This document shows, one piece after another, positions 47,829 to 58,717 of a stretch of DNA of 64,000 nt (the stretch's first letter is position 1; every line of letters begins with the position of its first letter). The DNA is from Desulfobacteraceae bacterium Eth-SRB1 (lineage in GTDB: Bacteria; Desulfobacterota; Desulfobacteria; Desulfobacterales; ETH-SRB1), in NCBI GenBank assembly GCA_004193555.1, contig RPGP01000001.1:62001-126000 (forward strand), in the 5' to 3' direction. The notes under the pieces are model-generated. The model saw only the letters and a list, made by a program, of their open reading frames with translations, did no database searches and had not been told where the DNA came from. Both the position numbers and the translations under genes were made by a program.

Positions 47829-48224
47829 CTAAAAAACCAAACCTGCTTTACGCGCTCCATCAGAAACAGCTTTGACACGACCGTGATATAAAAAACCGTT
47901 TCTATCAAATACTACCTGCTTTACACCCTTTTCGGCAACACGTTCAGCTACAAGTTTCCCAACATAGACTGCCGCTAAAATCTTCCCTTTATTAAAATCT
48001 GAAGAATTGTTTAAAGCCTGTGCAAATTTTTCTTTTACAGCCTTTTCTACGGTTGATGCCGCAGCAATTGTGTGCCCGCATGTATCATCGACCACCTGTG
48101 CATAAATATGCTTTGCGCTTCTAAAAACACTCAGCCTTGGCCTCTGCTTTGTGCCGACCAAAGCCTTTCTGATCCTTTTTTTCCTTTTTATACGCGCCTG
48201 AGGCTTAAAAGCTAATGAACCCAT
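47829..48224 (-). CDS. rplR: 50S ribosomal protein L18
   Basis: [20 protein letters not shown]. Confidence 0.96.
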   Translation of the reverse strand: MGSLAFKPQARIKRKKRIRKALVGTKQRPRLSVFRSAKHIYAQVVDDTCGHTIAAASTVEKAVKEKFAQALNNSSDFNKGKILAAVYVGKLVAERVAEKGVKQVVFDRNGFLYHGRVKAVSDGARKAGLVF

Positions 48225-48300
48225 ATTTTATTTCCTTGAAAAAACCGGCTTATTAAACAGCCAAGCTTCATTATTATATTGTGTCTTTTCCCTTATTGAT

Positions 48301-48840
48301 CTATTTTGTTCCGGTCTTTCCGGCTTTCCTCTGGATATGCTCTTCCGCATATTTTATTCCTTTGCCTTTATAAGGCTCCGGAGGTCTTAGCCGCCTGATT
48401 GCCGCAGATACCAGCCCAAGCTTTTCTTTATCAATTCCGGAAAGTTTTATAATATTATTTTTGTCAATAGTCGCTGAAATACCATCCGGAAGATCAAAAT
48501 TAACAGGATGCGAATATCCGAGGTTGAATACTATCGTATTCCCGTTAAGAACAGCACGATAGCCGATACCGTTTATTTGCAAAATCCGCTCAAATCCACT
48601 TGTCACACCGGCGACCATATTGGCAACAAGACTGCGTGTTAGACCTTGCAAAGGACTGCCGGCTCTTTCGTCATTAACAATATTCACAACAATAAATCCA
48701 TCTTCCAGCTTCAGATCAATGGAAGAATGTATAGACCTGACAAGTGTACCCTTTTCACCCTGTACAGTAATCACCCTGTCTTTATATGATATTTTAGTCT
48801 TGTCAGGTATCGGAATCAGCTTTTTACCCACTCGGGACAT
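48301..48840 (-). CDS. rplF: 50S ribosomal protein L6
   Basis: MSRVGKKLIPIPDKTKI..PEPYKGKGIKYAEE. Confidence 0.97.
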   Translation of the reverse strand: MSRVGKKLIPIPDKTKISYKDRVITVQGEKGTLVRSIHSSIDLKLEDGFIVVNIVNDERAGSPLQGLTRSLVANMVAGVTSGFERILQINGIGYRAVLNGNTIVFNLGYSHPVNFDLPDGISATIDKNNIIKLSGIDKEKLGLVSAAIRRLRPPEPYKGKGIKYAEEHIQRKAGKTGTK

Positions 48841-48920
48841 TAAAGTACTCCCTCTCTTTCGACCTACAAACTGCGTTTAAAAGGATATAATCTGTAACTT
48901 GTATCCGGCAATTTATATAA

Positions 48921-49319
48921 CTACCATACATTGCAGATTACTTCTCCTCCAATATTCTTATCTCTGGCTGTCTTGTCTGTCACCATCCCTTTTGATGTGG
49001 ACAAAATCGAAACGCCCATTCCGTTTAAAACAGGCTTAATATCCTTACTCTTAACATAAACCCGCCTACTCGGTTTGCTGACACGTTCAATACCCAGAAT
49101 GACGCTTGAATATCCAGAACCATATTTTAGATAAACACGTAAAACACCCTGCTTGGAATCCTTAATAAACTTATAATTCTTGATAAACCCCTCATCCTTC
49201 AATACTTTTGCCAGCTCAATTTTCAGCTTTGCGCCTGGTATATCAACGCTATTTAATTGGGCCTTTTGGGCATTTCTGATTCTGGTCAACATATCTGCAA
49301 TTGGGTCACTCATTGCCAT
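48921..49319 (-). CDS. rpsH: 30S ribosomal protein S8
   Basis: MSDPIADMLTRIRNA..GVSILSTSKGMVTDKTAR. Confidence 0.97.
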   Translation of the reverse strand: MAMSDPIADMLTRIRNAQKAQLNSVDIPGAKLKIELAKVLKDEGFIKNYKFIKDSKQGVLRVYLKYGSGYSSVILGIERVSKPSRRVYVKSKDIKPVLNGMGVSILSTSKGMVTDKTARDKNIGGEVICNVW

Positions 49320-49351
49320 TACATTTCTCCGTTATAATACATCTATAATAC

Positions 49352-49532
49352 GAGACCTTTGAAAAACATGCTCTTTCTGTCATTTCCACTAAGGTAGGAA
49401 TCCATAACGAGTTAAAAATGCTTGTCCTCGACCTTGCTCGGGGACTGGATTCCAGTTTGCACTTGCCTGTGCAGGCACGGCAGACAGGCTGAAATGACCA
49501 TTTAAACTATTTATGACAAAATTCAAAGTCTC
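49352..49532. mobile_element. MITE-like element copy D (181 bp, different interior)
   Basis: GAGACCTTTGAAAAA at left, AAAATTCAAAGTCTC at right, flanked by AATAC direct repeats. Confidence 0.75.
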
Positions 49533-49605
49533 AATACATCAATTATTAATAAACTCATAACAAGGCAGATTTATTAGGAATTAAATATTAATAGTCTCGT
49601 GCTGC

Positions 49606-49791
49606 CTACCAGCTGGATTTGATAACTCCCGGAAGCTTGCCTTGGGAAGCTAAATTCCGAAAACAGATGCGACACATACCAAATTTCCTTAAAAACCCCC
49701 TTGGCCTGCCACAAATCGGACACCTGTTATATGCCCTTACTTTGAAGTTGGGTGTTTTTATTACCTTCATTCTAAGAGCCTTTTTCGCCAA
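49606..49791 (-). CDS. rpsN: 30S ribosomal protein S14, type Z (zinc form)
   Basis: [22 protein letters not shown]. Confidence 0.97.
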   Translation of the reverse strand: MAKKALRMKVIKTPNFKVRAYNRCPICGRPRGFLRKFGMCRICFRNLASQGKLPGVIKSSW

Positions 49792-50060
49792 ATTACCCTC
49801 CTTGAAAAGTCATCAACGATACAGGGACAGCACAACTTATTTGTAAACCTGTATCTAAAATAAATAATGCAATTAAAATTAGAAATTAAAAATTAGGCCT
49901 TCATGCTTTTGTATTTTTAATAAACACATTTTTGCAAGCATGATCTGGTCTCTTCAAATAAACCTCTTGAATATAGTTTGTAAACATCCAACTCCTAACC
50001 TCGCTTCATCTCTCACAAATTTCCAATTTCAAGTTTCAAGCCGTGAACAGCCACCAAAAA

Positions 50061-50600
50061 TCAATCACTAAAAGGCATTCCCAAAAGTTTAAGGAGTTCC
50101 TTTCCTTCATTATCGGTCTGTGCAGTAGTAACAACAGATATGTTAAGACCTTTAATCTTATCTATTTTATCATAATTGATCTCAGGAAAAATAATTTGCT
50201 CCTTTATTCCGAGCGAATAATTTCCATGACCATCAAGACCTTTTCCTGAAAGACCTCTAAAATCGCGGACACGAGGAAGAGCCACATTCACCAGTTTATA
50301 ATAAAAATCATACATCCGTTTTCGTCGAAGCGTAACCATGCAGCCAATCGGCATTCCAGCTCTAAGTTTAAAAGCTGCAATAGATTTTCTGGCACGGGTA
50401 ACAACAGGCTTCTGTCCCGCAATAATTTTAAGTTCTTCGACAGCTGCATCAAGCAGTTTGATGTTATGAATCGCTTCACCCATACCGATATTTAACACAA
50501 TTTTATTGAGTTTCGGAACCTGCATCATACTTTTATACTTAAAGCTTTCCATCAACTTGAGAATAATCTCTTTTTCATAATAACGTTTTAGTTTCGACAT
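50061..50600 (-). CDS. rplE: 50S ribosomal protein L5
   Basis: [31 protein letters not shown]. Confidence 0.97.
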   Translation of the reverse strand: MSKLKRYYEKEIILKLMESFKYKSMMQVPKLNKIVLNIGMGEAIHNIKLLDAAVEELKIIAGQKPVVTRARKSIAAFKLRAGMPIGCMVTLRRKRMYDFYYKLVNVALPRVRDFRGLSGKGLDGHGNYSLGIKEQIIFPEINYDKIDKIKGLNISVVTTAQTDNEGKELLKLLGMPFSD

Positions 50601-50620
50601 TACAATCCTCCGACACGACC

Positions 50621-50947
50621 CTATGCATCCATAACTTCGCTACATTTTATGCAAACACGCATTTTTTTCCCATCCTCGAGAATCTTCATTCTAATACGCG
50701 TAGGAGTCATACATTTATTGCACATTAACATAACGCTGGACCAACTGATGGGAGCTTCGCTCTCAATAATTCCGCCCTGCCTGTTCTGAGCGCTGGGTTT
50801 TGCATGCCGTTTAACAATGTTGATATTCTCTATAACAAGACGCTTATCTTTTCTGATTATTTTAAGCACCTTTCCGATCTTGCCATTATCTTTGCCGGAA
50901 ATGACCTTTACCTTGTCATTTTTTCTTATAAAACATTTATTTTTCAT
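50621..50947 (-). CDS. rplX: 50S ribosomal protein L24
   Basis: [22 protein letters not shown]. Confidence 0.96.
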   Translation of the reverse strand: MKNKCFIRKNDKVKVISGKDNGKIGKVLKIIRKDKRLVIENINIVKRHAKPSAQNRQGGIIESEAPISWSSVMLMCNKCMTPTRIRMKILEDGKKMRVCIKCSEVMDA

Positions 50948-51000
50948 TATATATCACTTCTCATATATAAATTATATATCACTTCTTATATATAATTAAC

Positions 51001-51369
51001 CTATAATACCTCTGGCGCCAGGGAAATGATTTTCATAAACCTTTTGGCTCTCAGCTCCCTTGCTACAGGACCAAAAATACGGGTTCCAACAGGTTCCAGA
51101 TTCGGATTGATTAATACCGCTGAATTATCGTCAAACCTTATGTATGATCCATCAGGCCTTCTAATCTCCTTTTTTGTACGAACCACAACAGCCTTCAAGA
51201 TGTCTCCTTTTTTGACCTTGGCATTAGGTATTGCTTCTTTGACGCTTACAACGATTATGTCTCCGATACTCGCATACCGTCTTCTGGAGCCTCCAAGAAC
51301 CTTTATACAATACAATATTTTAGCTCCTGAATTATCCGCCGCTGTCAATCTTGTTTCTGCCTGAATCAT
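51001..51369 (-). CDS. rplN: 50S ribosomal protein L14
   Basis: [17 protein letters not shown]. Confidence 0.97.
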   Translation of the reverse strand: MIQAETRLTAADNSGAKILYCIKVLGGSRRRYASIGDIIVVSVKEAIPNAKVKKGDILKAVVVRTKKEIRRPDGSYIRFDDNSAVLINPNLEPVGTRIFGPVARELRAKRFMKIISLAPEVL

Positions 51370-51391
51370 CTTCTTGACTTTCCTTCTATAA

Positions 51392-51649
51392 TCAAACGGC
51401 TTTTTTGATTATCTCTCTTATCCGCCATTTTTTTGTTTTGCTAAGAGGTCTGGACTCGACGATCAACACGTTGTCTCCAACACTGCATGCATTGTTTTCA
51501 TCATGAGTTGAAAATTTGGAACATTTTCTAATATGCTTATGATAAAATTGGTGTTTAACCATCCTCTCAACCTGAACAACAACTGTCTTATCCATCTTGT
51601 CACTGACAACTGTCCCCGCTACTACTCTTTTATTTCCTCGTTTTTTCAT
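51392..51649 (-). CDS. rpsQ: 30S ribosomal protein S17
   Basis: [18 protein letters not shown]. Confidence 0.96.
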   Translation of the reverse strand: MKKRGNKRVVAGTVVSDKMDKTVVVQVERMVKHQFYHKHIRKCSKFSTHDENNACSVGDNVLIVESRPLSKTKKWRIREIIKKAV

Positions 51650-51657
51650 ATCAACAA

Positions 51658-51867
51658 CTATTTTTTATCCGTCTTATTGTTTACAGCTGACTCTCTTATG
51701 ATAGTTTTTACCCTTGCGATATCACGTCTGGTCTGCTTCATTGTTTGGGGATTCTCTAACTGACCAATTTCGTGCTGAAAGCACAGATTGAACAGCCCCT
51801 CTCTAAGGTCATTTTCTTTGCGCTGCCTCTCTTCAGAACTCAACTCTCTAATCTCACCTGCTTTCAT
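51658..51867 (-). CDS. rpmC: 50S ribosomal protein L29
   Basis: [23 protein letters not shown]. Confidence 0.95.
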   Translation of the reverse strand: MKAGEIRELSSEERQRKENDLREGLFNLCFQHEIGQLENPQTMKQTRRDIARVKTIIRESAVNNKTDKK

Positions 51868-52280
51868 TACAAATCGCTCCTCTCAACAAACTTTGTTCTT
51901 ACCGAAAGCTTGTGCGCAGCAAGCCGGAGCGCCTCCCTGGCCAATTCTATGGAGATACCTTCCATTTCATAAAGAATCCTTCCGGGTCGAACTACTGCAA
52001 CCCATCCTTCAGGCGCCCCTTTTCCTTTGCCCATTCTGACCTCTGCAGGCTTCTTGGTAAACGGCTTGTCGGGGAATATCCTTATCCACAACTTCCCACC
52101 TCTTTTTACATGCCTGGTCATAGCAATACGGGCGGCCTCAATCTGTTTTGCATTTATTGCGCCGCATTCCGTTGCCTGCAATCCAAATTCACCAAAATTC
52201 AAATTGCATCCCCGCTGGGCAAGGCCTTTCATTCTACCTTTTTGCTGCTTTCGAAATTTTACCTTTTTTGGACTCAGCAT
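51867..52280 (-). CDS. rplP: 50S ribosomal protein L16
   Basis: [19 protein letters not shown]. Confidence 0.97.
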   Translation of the reverse strand: MLSPKKVKFRKQQKGRMKGLAQRGCNLNFGEFGLQATECGAINAKQIEAARIAMTRHVKRGGKLWIRIFPDKPFTKKPAEVRMGKGKGAPEGWVAVVRPGRILYEMEGISIELAREALRLAAHKLSVRTKFVERSDL

Positions 52281-52472
52281 GTCCTTTATCTCCGTCTATT
52301 TTATAATTATCAATTGTAAAAATTCAGCTACTAAGTCACAAAAAAAACTTTAATTTTAAAGCTTTATCAAAAAAAAAAAGAAAAAAGTTGTAGATACGGC
52401 ATACCGTACATTAAGAATTATATTATAATCCTGCTGTCTTAGTGCCTTTGTGGCTGAACTATTACCATCAAT

Positions 52473-53147
52473 TTAAATATTGGCAACATCTCTCTCGTTT
52501 TGATTCTTTTTTAAAATCTCACCTTTAAAAATAAATACCTTAACACCAATTAATCCATATGTTGTATTGGCCTCTATAAAACCATAATCTATATCAGCTC
52601 TTAAAGTATGCAATGGCACACGTCCCTCTCTATACCATTCTCTTCTGGCCATTTCAGCTCCGCCCAGACGTCCTGAACAAATAATTTTCACGCCCATGGC
52701 CCCAAATCTCATTGCTGAAGATACACCGCGCTTCATGGCACGCCTGAATGCAACTCTTCGCTCTATCTGTAAAGCGACATTCTCAGCAACAAGCTGGGCG
52801 TTAATCTCAGGTTTTCTGACCTCCTGGATATCTATAAGAACTTCATACGATTTTTTATTAATACCGAGCAATTTCTCAAGATCTTTCTTTAGAATGGATA
52901 TTTCAGCGCCCTTTTTCCCAATAATAATCCCAGGCCTGGACGTAAAAATTCGGAGCTTGACGCGCTTGGACGACCTTTCGATTTCAATTCTGGCAATGCC
53001 TGCATGATAGAGTCTCTTTTTTATAAATCGTCTGATTTTATAATCTTCCAAAATATATTCAGAATAATTCTTTCCAGCATACCATCGTGATTCCCAGGTC
53101 TTAACAATTCCTAACCTCAATCCAATCGGATTTACTTTCTGGCCCAA
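52473..53147 (-). CDS. rpsC: 30S ribosomal protein S3
   Basis: [25 protein letters not shown]. Confidence 0.97.
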   Translation of the reverse strand: MGQKVNPIGLRLGIVKTWESRWYAGKNYSEYILEDYKIRRFIKKRLYHAGIARIEIERSSKRVKLRIFTSRPGIIIGKKGAEISILKKDLEKLLGINKKSYEVLIDIQEVRKPEINAQLVAENVALQIERRVAFRRAMKRGVSSAMRFGAMGVKIICSGRLGGAEMARREWYREGRVPLHTLRADIDYGFIEANTTYGLIGVKVFIFKGEILKKNQNERDVANI

Positions 53148-53182
53148 GCTTTTACCTCCTTATGCTCCACATATAAAAAGTG

Positions 53183-53524
53183 TCATCCCTTTGCTAAAAT
53201 AACCGTGATATGACTGGTTCTTTTTAATATTCGGGTGCCCCTGCCTCGTGCCCTTGCCTTAAAACGCTTCAATGTGGGTCCCTGGTCTGCTGTTATATTA
53301 CGTATAACCAGCGAATCTATATCAATATCAGAATGCTGATCAGCATTCGCCACAGCACTCCGGATAACTTTTTCAACAACATTAGCCGCTTTTTGCGGCA
53401 TATATTTAAGGATGTCGAGACCGGTCTGAACCGGCTTTCCTTTGACAGCGCCAATCAATCTCCGGACTTTCTGAGAAGAAATACGCACATATTTTAATAC
53501 AGCTTTTACTTCTATTGCAGACAT
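53183..53524 (-). CDS. rplV: 50S ribosomal protein L22
   Basis: KYVRISSQKVRRLIGAVKGK; start reassigned to MSAIEVKAVLKY. Confidence 0.96.
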   Translation of the reverse strand: MSAIEVKAVLKYVRISSQKVRRLIGAVKGKPVQTGLDILKYMPQKAANVVEKVIRSAVANADQHSDIDIDSLVIRNITADQGPTLKRFKARARGRGTRILKRTSHITVILAKG

Positions 53525-53539
53525 TCGCTTTTCTCCACA

Positions 53540-53576
53540 AAACCTTTGCAAAATTGAGCATTTTTCAAAGGTCTCT
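53540..53576. mobile_element. MITE-like element copy C (minimal, ~36 bp)
   Basis: AACCTTTGCAAAATTGAGCATTTTTCAAAGGTCTC flanked by TCCACAA direct repeats. Confidence 0.65.
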
Positions 53577-53670
53577 CCACAATTCTTTTCGATTATCTAT
53601 AAGTCGGGCGATTTTAGTAGCCCGGTATAAATAAGTTATACGGATTGCGCGGTAAGGCGTACATAATGAG

Positions 53671-53952
53671 TTATTTTTTTAATTTAGACTTTCTGTCTCC
53701 TGCATGCCCATAAAAAGTCCGCGTTGGTGAGAATTCACCCAGCTTGTGGCCTACCATATTCTCTGTAATAAAAACCGGAATAAATTTTCTCCCATTATGA
53801 ACAGCCAGCGTAACACCTACCATCTCAGGAATAATTGTCGATCGTCTTGACCATGTTTTAATTACCCTGCTATTGCGGGTTTCCTGGGCATATTCCATTT
53901 TCTTTAATAATTTCGGCTCAACATATGGACCTTTTTTTAACGACCGTGGCAT
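53671..53952 (-). CDS. rpsS: 30S ribosomal protein S19
   Basis: [18 protein letters not shown]. Confidence 0.97.
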   Translation of the reverse strand: MPRSLKKGPYVEPKLLKKMEYAQETRNSRVIKTWSRRSTIIPEMVGVTLAVHNGRKFIPVFITENMVGHKLGEFSPTRTFYGHAGDRKSKLKK

Positions 53953-53976
53953 AACTTCTCCTGATATGGTATCTCT

Positions 53977-54804
53977 TTATCTCTTTGACCGTTTCTTAAC
54001 TATATACCAGTTACTTTTCCTTGTTTTACGAGTCTTATAGCCTTTTGCAGGGATGCCCCAGGGGCTGCATGGATGCCGTCCTCCTGAAGATCTTCCCTCG
54101 CCGCCTCCCATTGGATGGTCAACCGGATTCATCGCAACACCTCTCACCCTTGGACGCCTGCCAAGCCAGCGTTTGCGGCCGGCTTTACCCAAAACAATAT
54201 TCTCATGAGCCACATTGCCTAATCGTCCTATGGTGGCTTTGCATTTTAACAGAACCATTCTTACTTCGCCGGAGGGAAGTTTAATCTGTGCATACCTATC
54301 CTCTTTTGCCATTAACTGGGCAAAATTACCGGCGCTCCTGACAATCTGACCGCCCTTTCCTAAACGCAGCTCAATGTTATGAATATGTGTGCCAAGCGGT
54401 ATATTGCTTAAAGGAAGCGTGTTGCCAGGCTTAATATCCGCTTCAGGACCCGACATAATGGTGTCGCCAACTACAAGTTCAAGCGGCGCCAGAACATACC
54501 GTTTTTCCCCGTCAGAATAATTTAGAAGGGCTATCCTGGCGCTACGGTTTGGATCATACTCAATCGATGCTACCTTTGCAGGAATTCCGATTTTGTCACG
54601 TTTAAAATCAATAATCCTGTAATGCCGTTTGTGACCTCCGCCACGATGTCTGCAGGTAATACGGCCGTTTGCATTACGTCCGCCTTTCTTTTTGATAACC
54701 TTAAGCAGACTTTTTTCAGGCTCTATCCTGGTAATCTCCTCAAATGTGGAATATATTTGAGCTCGCCGGCCAGGAGATGTTGGTTTCACTTTTCTGACAG
54801 CCAT
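53977..54804 (-). CDS. rplB: 50S ribosomal protein L2
   Basis: [39 protein letters not shown]. Confidence 0.97.
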   Translation of the reverse strand: MAVRKVKPTSPGRRAQIYSTFEEITRIEPEKSLLKVIKKKGGRNANGRITCRHRGGGHKRHYRIIDFKRDKIGIPAKVASIEYDPNRSARIALLNYSDGEKRYVLAPLELVVGDTIMSGPEADIKPGNTLPLSNIPLGTHIHNIELRLGKGGQIVRSAGNFAQLMAKEDRYAQIKLPSGEVRMVLLKCKATIGRLGNVAHENIVLGKAGRKRWLGRRPRVRGVAMNPVDHPMGGGEGRSSGGRHPCSPWGIPAKGYKTRKTRKSNWYIVKKRSKR

Positions 54805-55092
54805 TTATACTCCTTCAAAAAATTCAATGCGTTCACCAGGCATCAATTTCACAATAGCCTTCTTCCAATCCTTGCGTTTTCCCGTAATCCGGCCTCGTTG
54901 TTTTGTTTTACCCTTGACCTGCATTGTTCGAACGCTATCCACCCTGACATTAAAAATGTTCTCTATAGCTTTTTTAATCTCAATTCTGTTTGCCCTGCGG
55001 CCCACCTCGAATGATACCTTGCCCATAGTCTCTTTTTGAATATTAGTTTTCTCGGTATCCAGAGGACGTTTAATAATTTTATGCTGAATCAT
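54805..55092 (-). CDS. rplW: 50S ribosomal protein L23
   Basis: [21 protein letters not shown]-like. Confidence 0.96.
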   Translation of the reverse strand: MIQHKIIKRPLDTEKTNIQKETMGKVSFEVGRRANRIEIKKAIENIFNVRVDSVRTMQVKGKTKQRGRITGKRKDWKKAIVKLMPGERIEFFEGV

Positions 55093-55712
55093 GCCAGCAG
55101 CCTCCTTTCAATACCCTTTATTGAAGACTCAAGCAGGATCAAATTCTTATATTTCAGAATATCATATACGTTCAACCCCTCAACCTTCTGCACTTTGATA
55201 CACGGAACATTCCTTGATGAAAGTTCCAGGTTCTCGTTTTTCTGATCAGATATAATCAGCGCATTTTTCACATTTAAGGCATTAATAACTTCAATGAATT
55301 GTTTGGTCTTAATCGTCTCAAGTTCAAACCGATCAAGCACAATAATGGTATTTTTCTGGAGTTTGCTGCTTAATGCCATTTTAAGGGCCAGCTTTCTTAC
55401 CTTTTTCGGGACCTTATAAGAATATGATCTGTTTGCCGGTCCAAAAACAACTCCACCGCCTCTAAGCAAAGGCGATTTTATATCGCCACGACGTGCCCGG
55501 CCGGTCCCTTTCTGACGAAAAAGCTTTCTTCGACTGCCCCTGATATCACTGCGATTTTTTACAGATGCGGAACCTGAACGCCTGCCCGCCAGTTGCATGG
55601 TTGCAACTTCATGCAAAACACTCACTTTCGGGGACACATTAAATATGACATCCGAAAGATCGATCTGTGAAACTTTTTCTCCCTTAATGTTTTGAACATC
55701 AACAACAGCCAT
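55089..55712 (-). CDS. rplD: 50S ribosomal protein L4
   Basis: [31 protein letters not shown]. Confidence 0.97.
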   Translation of the reverse strand: MAVVDVQNIKGEKVSQIDLSDVIFNVSPKVSVLHEVATMQLAGRRSGSASVKNRSDIRGSRRKLFRQKGTGRARRGDIKSPLLRGGGVVFGPANRSYSYKVPKKVRKLALKMALSSKLQKNTIIVLDRFELETIKTKQFIEVINALNVKNALIISDQKNENLELSSRNVPCIKVQKVEGLNVYDILKYKNLILLESSIKGIERRLLA

Positions 55713-55757
55713 TATTTTCCCCGTTTATGATACGAAATCTTTATAAAAAATATTCTT

Positions 55758-55806
55758 ACCACAGAATTCACAAAGATTTTCTATAAATCTGTGTGAATTC
55801 TGTGGT
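55758..55806. repeat. 15-bp perfect hairpin between rplC and rplD
   Basis: ACCACAGAATTCACA-N19-TGTGAATTCTGTGGT. Confidence 0.7.
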
Positions 55807-55813
55807 GAAAATA

Positions 55814-56443
55814 TTACAAGTTTTTTTGTTTTTTTACTTCGATCAATCCTGACCTGAAACCCGGCACAGCCCCCTTTAACATAATAAGATCTTCTTCAGA
55901 CCTTATGTCAACGATCTCCAGATTTTTAACTGTCTTTTGTTCATTCCCGTAGTGACCCGGCATTTTCTTCCCCTTAATAACCTTTGCAGGCCATGCGCTG
56001 CAACCGATTGAGCCTGGAATTCTGTGGCTGTGACTGCCATGAGTTTTCTTGCCGCCATGAAATCCATGCCTCTTAATTACACCTGCGAAACCCCGTCCTT
56101 TGGTTATGCCGGTAACATTAACCCGTTCACCGACCTTAAACATTTCCAGATTTACCGTCTGACCAAGATCGTATTCGCCGGGATTATCCACTGGAATTTC
56201 CCTCAGCAATGCAAAACAGGCCCCTCCGCTCTTTTTTAGATGGCCTTGAACCGGCTTGTTTATACGAGATTTTCTTCTCTCACCAAAACCCATCTGAAGT
56301 GCATTGTATCCATCACTGGAAACCGTCTTTATCTGAGTGATAACACCCGGACCAACCTTCACTATTGTCACCGGTATGTATTTGCCTTCAGGAGAAAAAA
56401 TGCTTATCATCCCCAATTTTGTCCCTATCAATCCTCTACACAT
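55814..56443 (-). CDS. rplC: 50S ribosomal protein L3
   Basis: GLIGTKLGMISIF, KGRGFAGVIKRHGFHGG. Confidence 0.97.
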   Translation of the reverse strand: MCRGLIGTKLGMISIFSPEGKYIPVTIVKVGPGVITQIKTVSSDGYNALQMGFGERRKSRINKPVQGHLKKSGGACFALLREIPVDNPGEYDLGQTVNLEMFKVGERVNVTGITKGRGFAGVIKRHGFHGGKKTHGSHSHRIPGSIGCSAWPAKVIKGKKMPGHYGNEQKTVKNLEIVDIRSEEDLIMLKGAVPGFRSGLIEVKKQKNL

Positions 56444-56483
56444 AACTTTTGCACTTCCCTGTGGGCATCCTAAGTGTTAGTCG

Positions 56484-56523
56484 AATTGGTCGAGTTGTTA
56501 GGTTGTTAACCACTCGACCAATT
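56484..56523. repeat. 12-bp perfect hairpin, same sequence as the 2191 hairpin core
   Basis: AATTGGTCGAGT-N16-ACTCGACCAATT. Confidence 0.75.
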
Positions 56524-56834
56524 TAAAGTTTTATCTCCACATCAACTCCTGGAGAAAGATCCAGTTTCATCAAAGCATCAACCGTTTGCTGGGTTGGCTC
56601 CAGAATGTCTACAAGCCGTTTGTGTGTTCTAATTTCAAACTGTTCCCTTGACTTCTTATCAACATGAGGAGATCGAAGAACACAATATTTATTTATCCTT
56701 GTTGGAAGCGGTATGGGCCCAATCACCTTTGCTCCTGTCTTGTTGACCGTATCAACAATATCTAACGCCGACTGATCCAGAAGCTTATGATCATATGCCT
56801 TTAGCCTAATCCTGATTTTTGTGTTCATTATCAT
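56523..56834 (-). CDS. rpsJ: 30S ribosomal protein S10
   Basis: [23 protein letters not shown]. Confidence 0.97.
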   Translation of the reverse strand: MIMNTKIRIRLKAYDHKLLDQSALDIVDTVNKTGAKVIGPIPLPTRINKYCVLRSPHVDKKSREQFEIRTHKRLVDILEPTQQTVDALMKLDLSPGVDVEIKL

Positions 56835-56852
56835 TGTTTTAATCTTTCCAAC

Positions 56853-58046
56853 CTACTCAATTATTTCACTTACCACGCCGGCGCCGACTGTCCGACCGCC
56901 TTCCCTTATCGCAAACCTTAATTCCTTCTCCATCGCTATCGGAGTTATTAACTCCGCATCAATGGTTACATTGTCTCCGGGCATTATCATCTCAATACCC
57001 TCAGGCAACGTCAATACACCCGTAACATCTGTCGTCCTGAAATAAAACTGAGGACGGTAACCGTTGAAAAACGGCGTGTGCCGGCCTCCCTCTTCCTTGC
57101 TTAATATATATACCTCGGCCTTGAACTTCGTATATGGCTTAATAGAACCGGGAACCGCTACTACCTGACCACGCTCAACTTCCTCGCGCTTCGTGCCTCG
57201 CAATAAAACCCCTATGTTGTCTCCGGCTCGACCTTCATCAAGCAGCTTCCTGAACATCTCAACTCCTGTGCATACCGTCTTCGCCGTCGGGCGTATCCCT
57301 ATCAGCTCTACTTCATCACCTACATGCACTACTCCACGATCAACACGTCCGGTTACTACTGTGCCGCGACCCGATATGCTGAATACATCCTCTATCGGCA
57401 TTAAAAACGGCTTGTCTATATCTCGCTTCGGCTCAGGTATAAATGAGTCTATCGCGTCCATTAATTCAAATATGCACTTTGCTTCTTCACTGTCAGGATC
57501 ATCGCTCTCAAGCGCCTTTAAAGCGCTGCCACGAATTATCGGTGTGTCATCCCCGGGAAATTCATATTTGTCTAAAAGCTCCCGAAGTTCTAACTCGACC
57601 AGCTCTATTAATTCCTCATCATCTACCATGTCTGTCTTGTTTAAAAATACCACTATCTGGGGAACTCCTACCTGGCGAGCTAATAATATATGCTCCCGCG
57701 TCTGGGGCATAGGTCCGTCATCTGCGCCTACTACCAATATGGCTCCATCCATCTGCGCCGCGCCGGTAATCATGTTCTTTATATAATCCGCATGGCCGGG
57801 ACAGTCAACATGCGCATAATGACGATTAGCCGTCTCATACTCAACATGCGCCGTCGCTATCGTTATCCCTCGCTCTTTCTCTTCGGGCGCCTTGTCTATC
57901 TCATCAAACGGAACAAAATCCGCCATCCCCTTTAAACCCATATGCTTCGTTATTGCCGCTGTTAACGTGGTCTTACCATGATCTATATGCCCAATCGTCC
58001 CTACATTTACATGCGGCTTGGTCCGCTCAAATTTCTCCTTTGCCAT
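56853..58046 (-). CDS. tuf: Elongation factor Tu
   Basis: [18 protein letters not shown], complete GTPase motifs. Confidence 0.98.
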   Translation of the reverse strand: MAKEKFERTKPHVNVGTIGHIDHGKTTLTAAITKHMGLKGMADFVPFDEIDKAPEEKERGITIATAHVEYETANRHYAHVDCPGHADYIKNMITGAAQMDGAILVVGADDGPMPQTREHILLARQVGVPQIVVFLNKTDMVDDEELIELVELELRELLDKYEFPGDDTPIIRGSALKALESDDPDSEEAKCIFELMDAIDSFIPEPKRDIDKPFLMPIEDVFSISGRGTVVTGRVDRGVVHVGDEVELIGIRPTAKTVCTGVEMFRKLLDEGRAGDNIGVLLRGTKREEVERGQVVAVPGSIKPYTKFKAEVYILSKEEGGRHTPFFNGYRPQFYFRTTDVTGVLTLPEGIEMIMPGDNVTIDAELITPIAMEKELRFAIREGGRTVGAGVVSEIIE

Positions 58047-58138
58047 GTTGCTGCCCTCCCAAATTTAGAACAACCCTCAAAAATATATTTACGATTAAAC
58101 TCTGCATAATGCATGCATGATATACTATAAATTCAATA

Positions 58139-58609
58139 TTACCATCGGTAATGAGCAAATGCTTTATTTGCATCAGCCATTTTATGCGTATCTTCCCTTT
58201 TCTTAACAGAAGCGCCTCTTCTGTTGGCCGCGTCTAAAAACTCGCTGGCCAGCTTGCTGGCCATACTCTTTTCCGGTCTTTTACGCGCATAGCCTATAAT
58301 CCATCTTATCCCTAAAGCTGTTCGACGGGATGGACGAACTTCGGTTGGAACCTGATAGGTTGAACCGCCAACACGCCGGGATTTCACTTCGATAAGAGGC
58401 TTAACATTATCAACAGCCTTTTCAAAAATCTTGAGCGGATCTTCATTTGTCTTTTTTTCAATAATATCAAATGAATCGTAAAGTATCGACTCCGCCAGAC
58501 TCTTTTTGCCGTCACGCATTATAGATTTTATAAATCTTGACACCAGCACACTGTTATACTGTGAATCAGGTATAATTACGCGCTTAGGAACTTCTTTTCT
58601 TCTTGGCAT
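58139..58609 (-). CDS. rpsG: 30S ribosomal protein S7
   Basis: [20 protein letters not shown]. Confidence 0.97.
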   Translation of the reverse strand: MPRRKEVPKRVIIPDSQYNSVLVSRFIKSIMRDGKKSLAESILYDSFDIIEKKTNEDPLKIFEKAVDNVKPLIEVKSRRVGGSTYQVPTEVRPSRRTALGIRWIIGYARKRPEKSMASKLASEFLDAANRRGASVKKREDTHKMADANKAFAHYRW

Positions 58610-58636
58610 TTGTTACACCATAAATCGTTATATATT

Positions 58637-58701
58637 CAGACTTCGTTAAAATATATTTTCGTAAATGAATCGGACATTTTGTCGGTCTGGGTTTTAAGGT
58701 T
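58637..58701. repeat. Dispersed repeat family 2, copy 2
   Basis: Shares both ends with 31354..31453. Confidence 0.55.
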
Positions 58702-58717
58702 CACAGTTATAAGATCT

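Noticed and set aside
57193-57786. 197-aa plus-strand ORF opposite tuf
   Set aside because: Ser/Thr-rich antisense shadow of a highly conserved gene; codon-usage artefact
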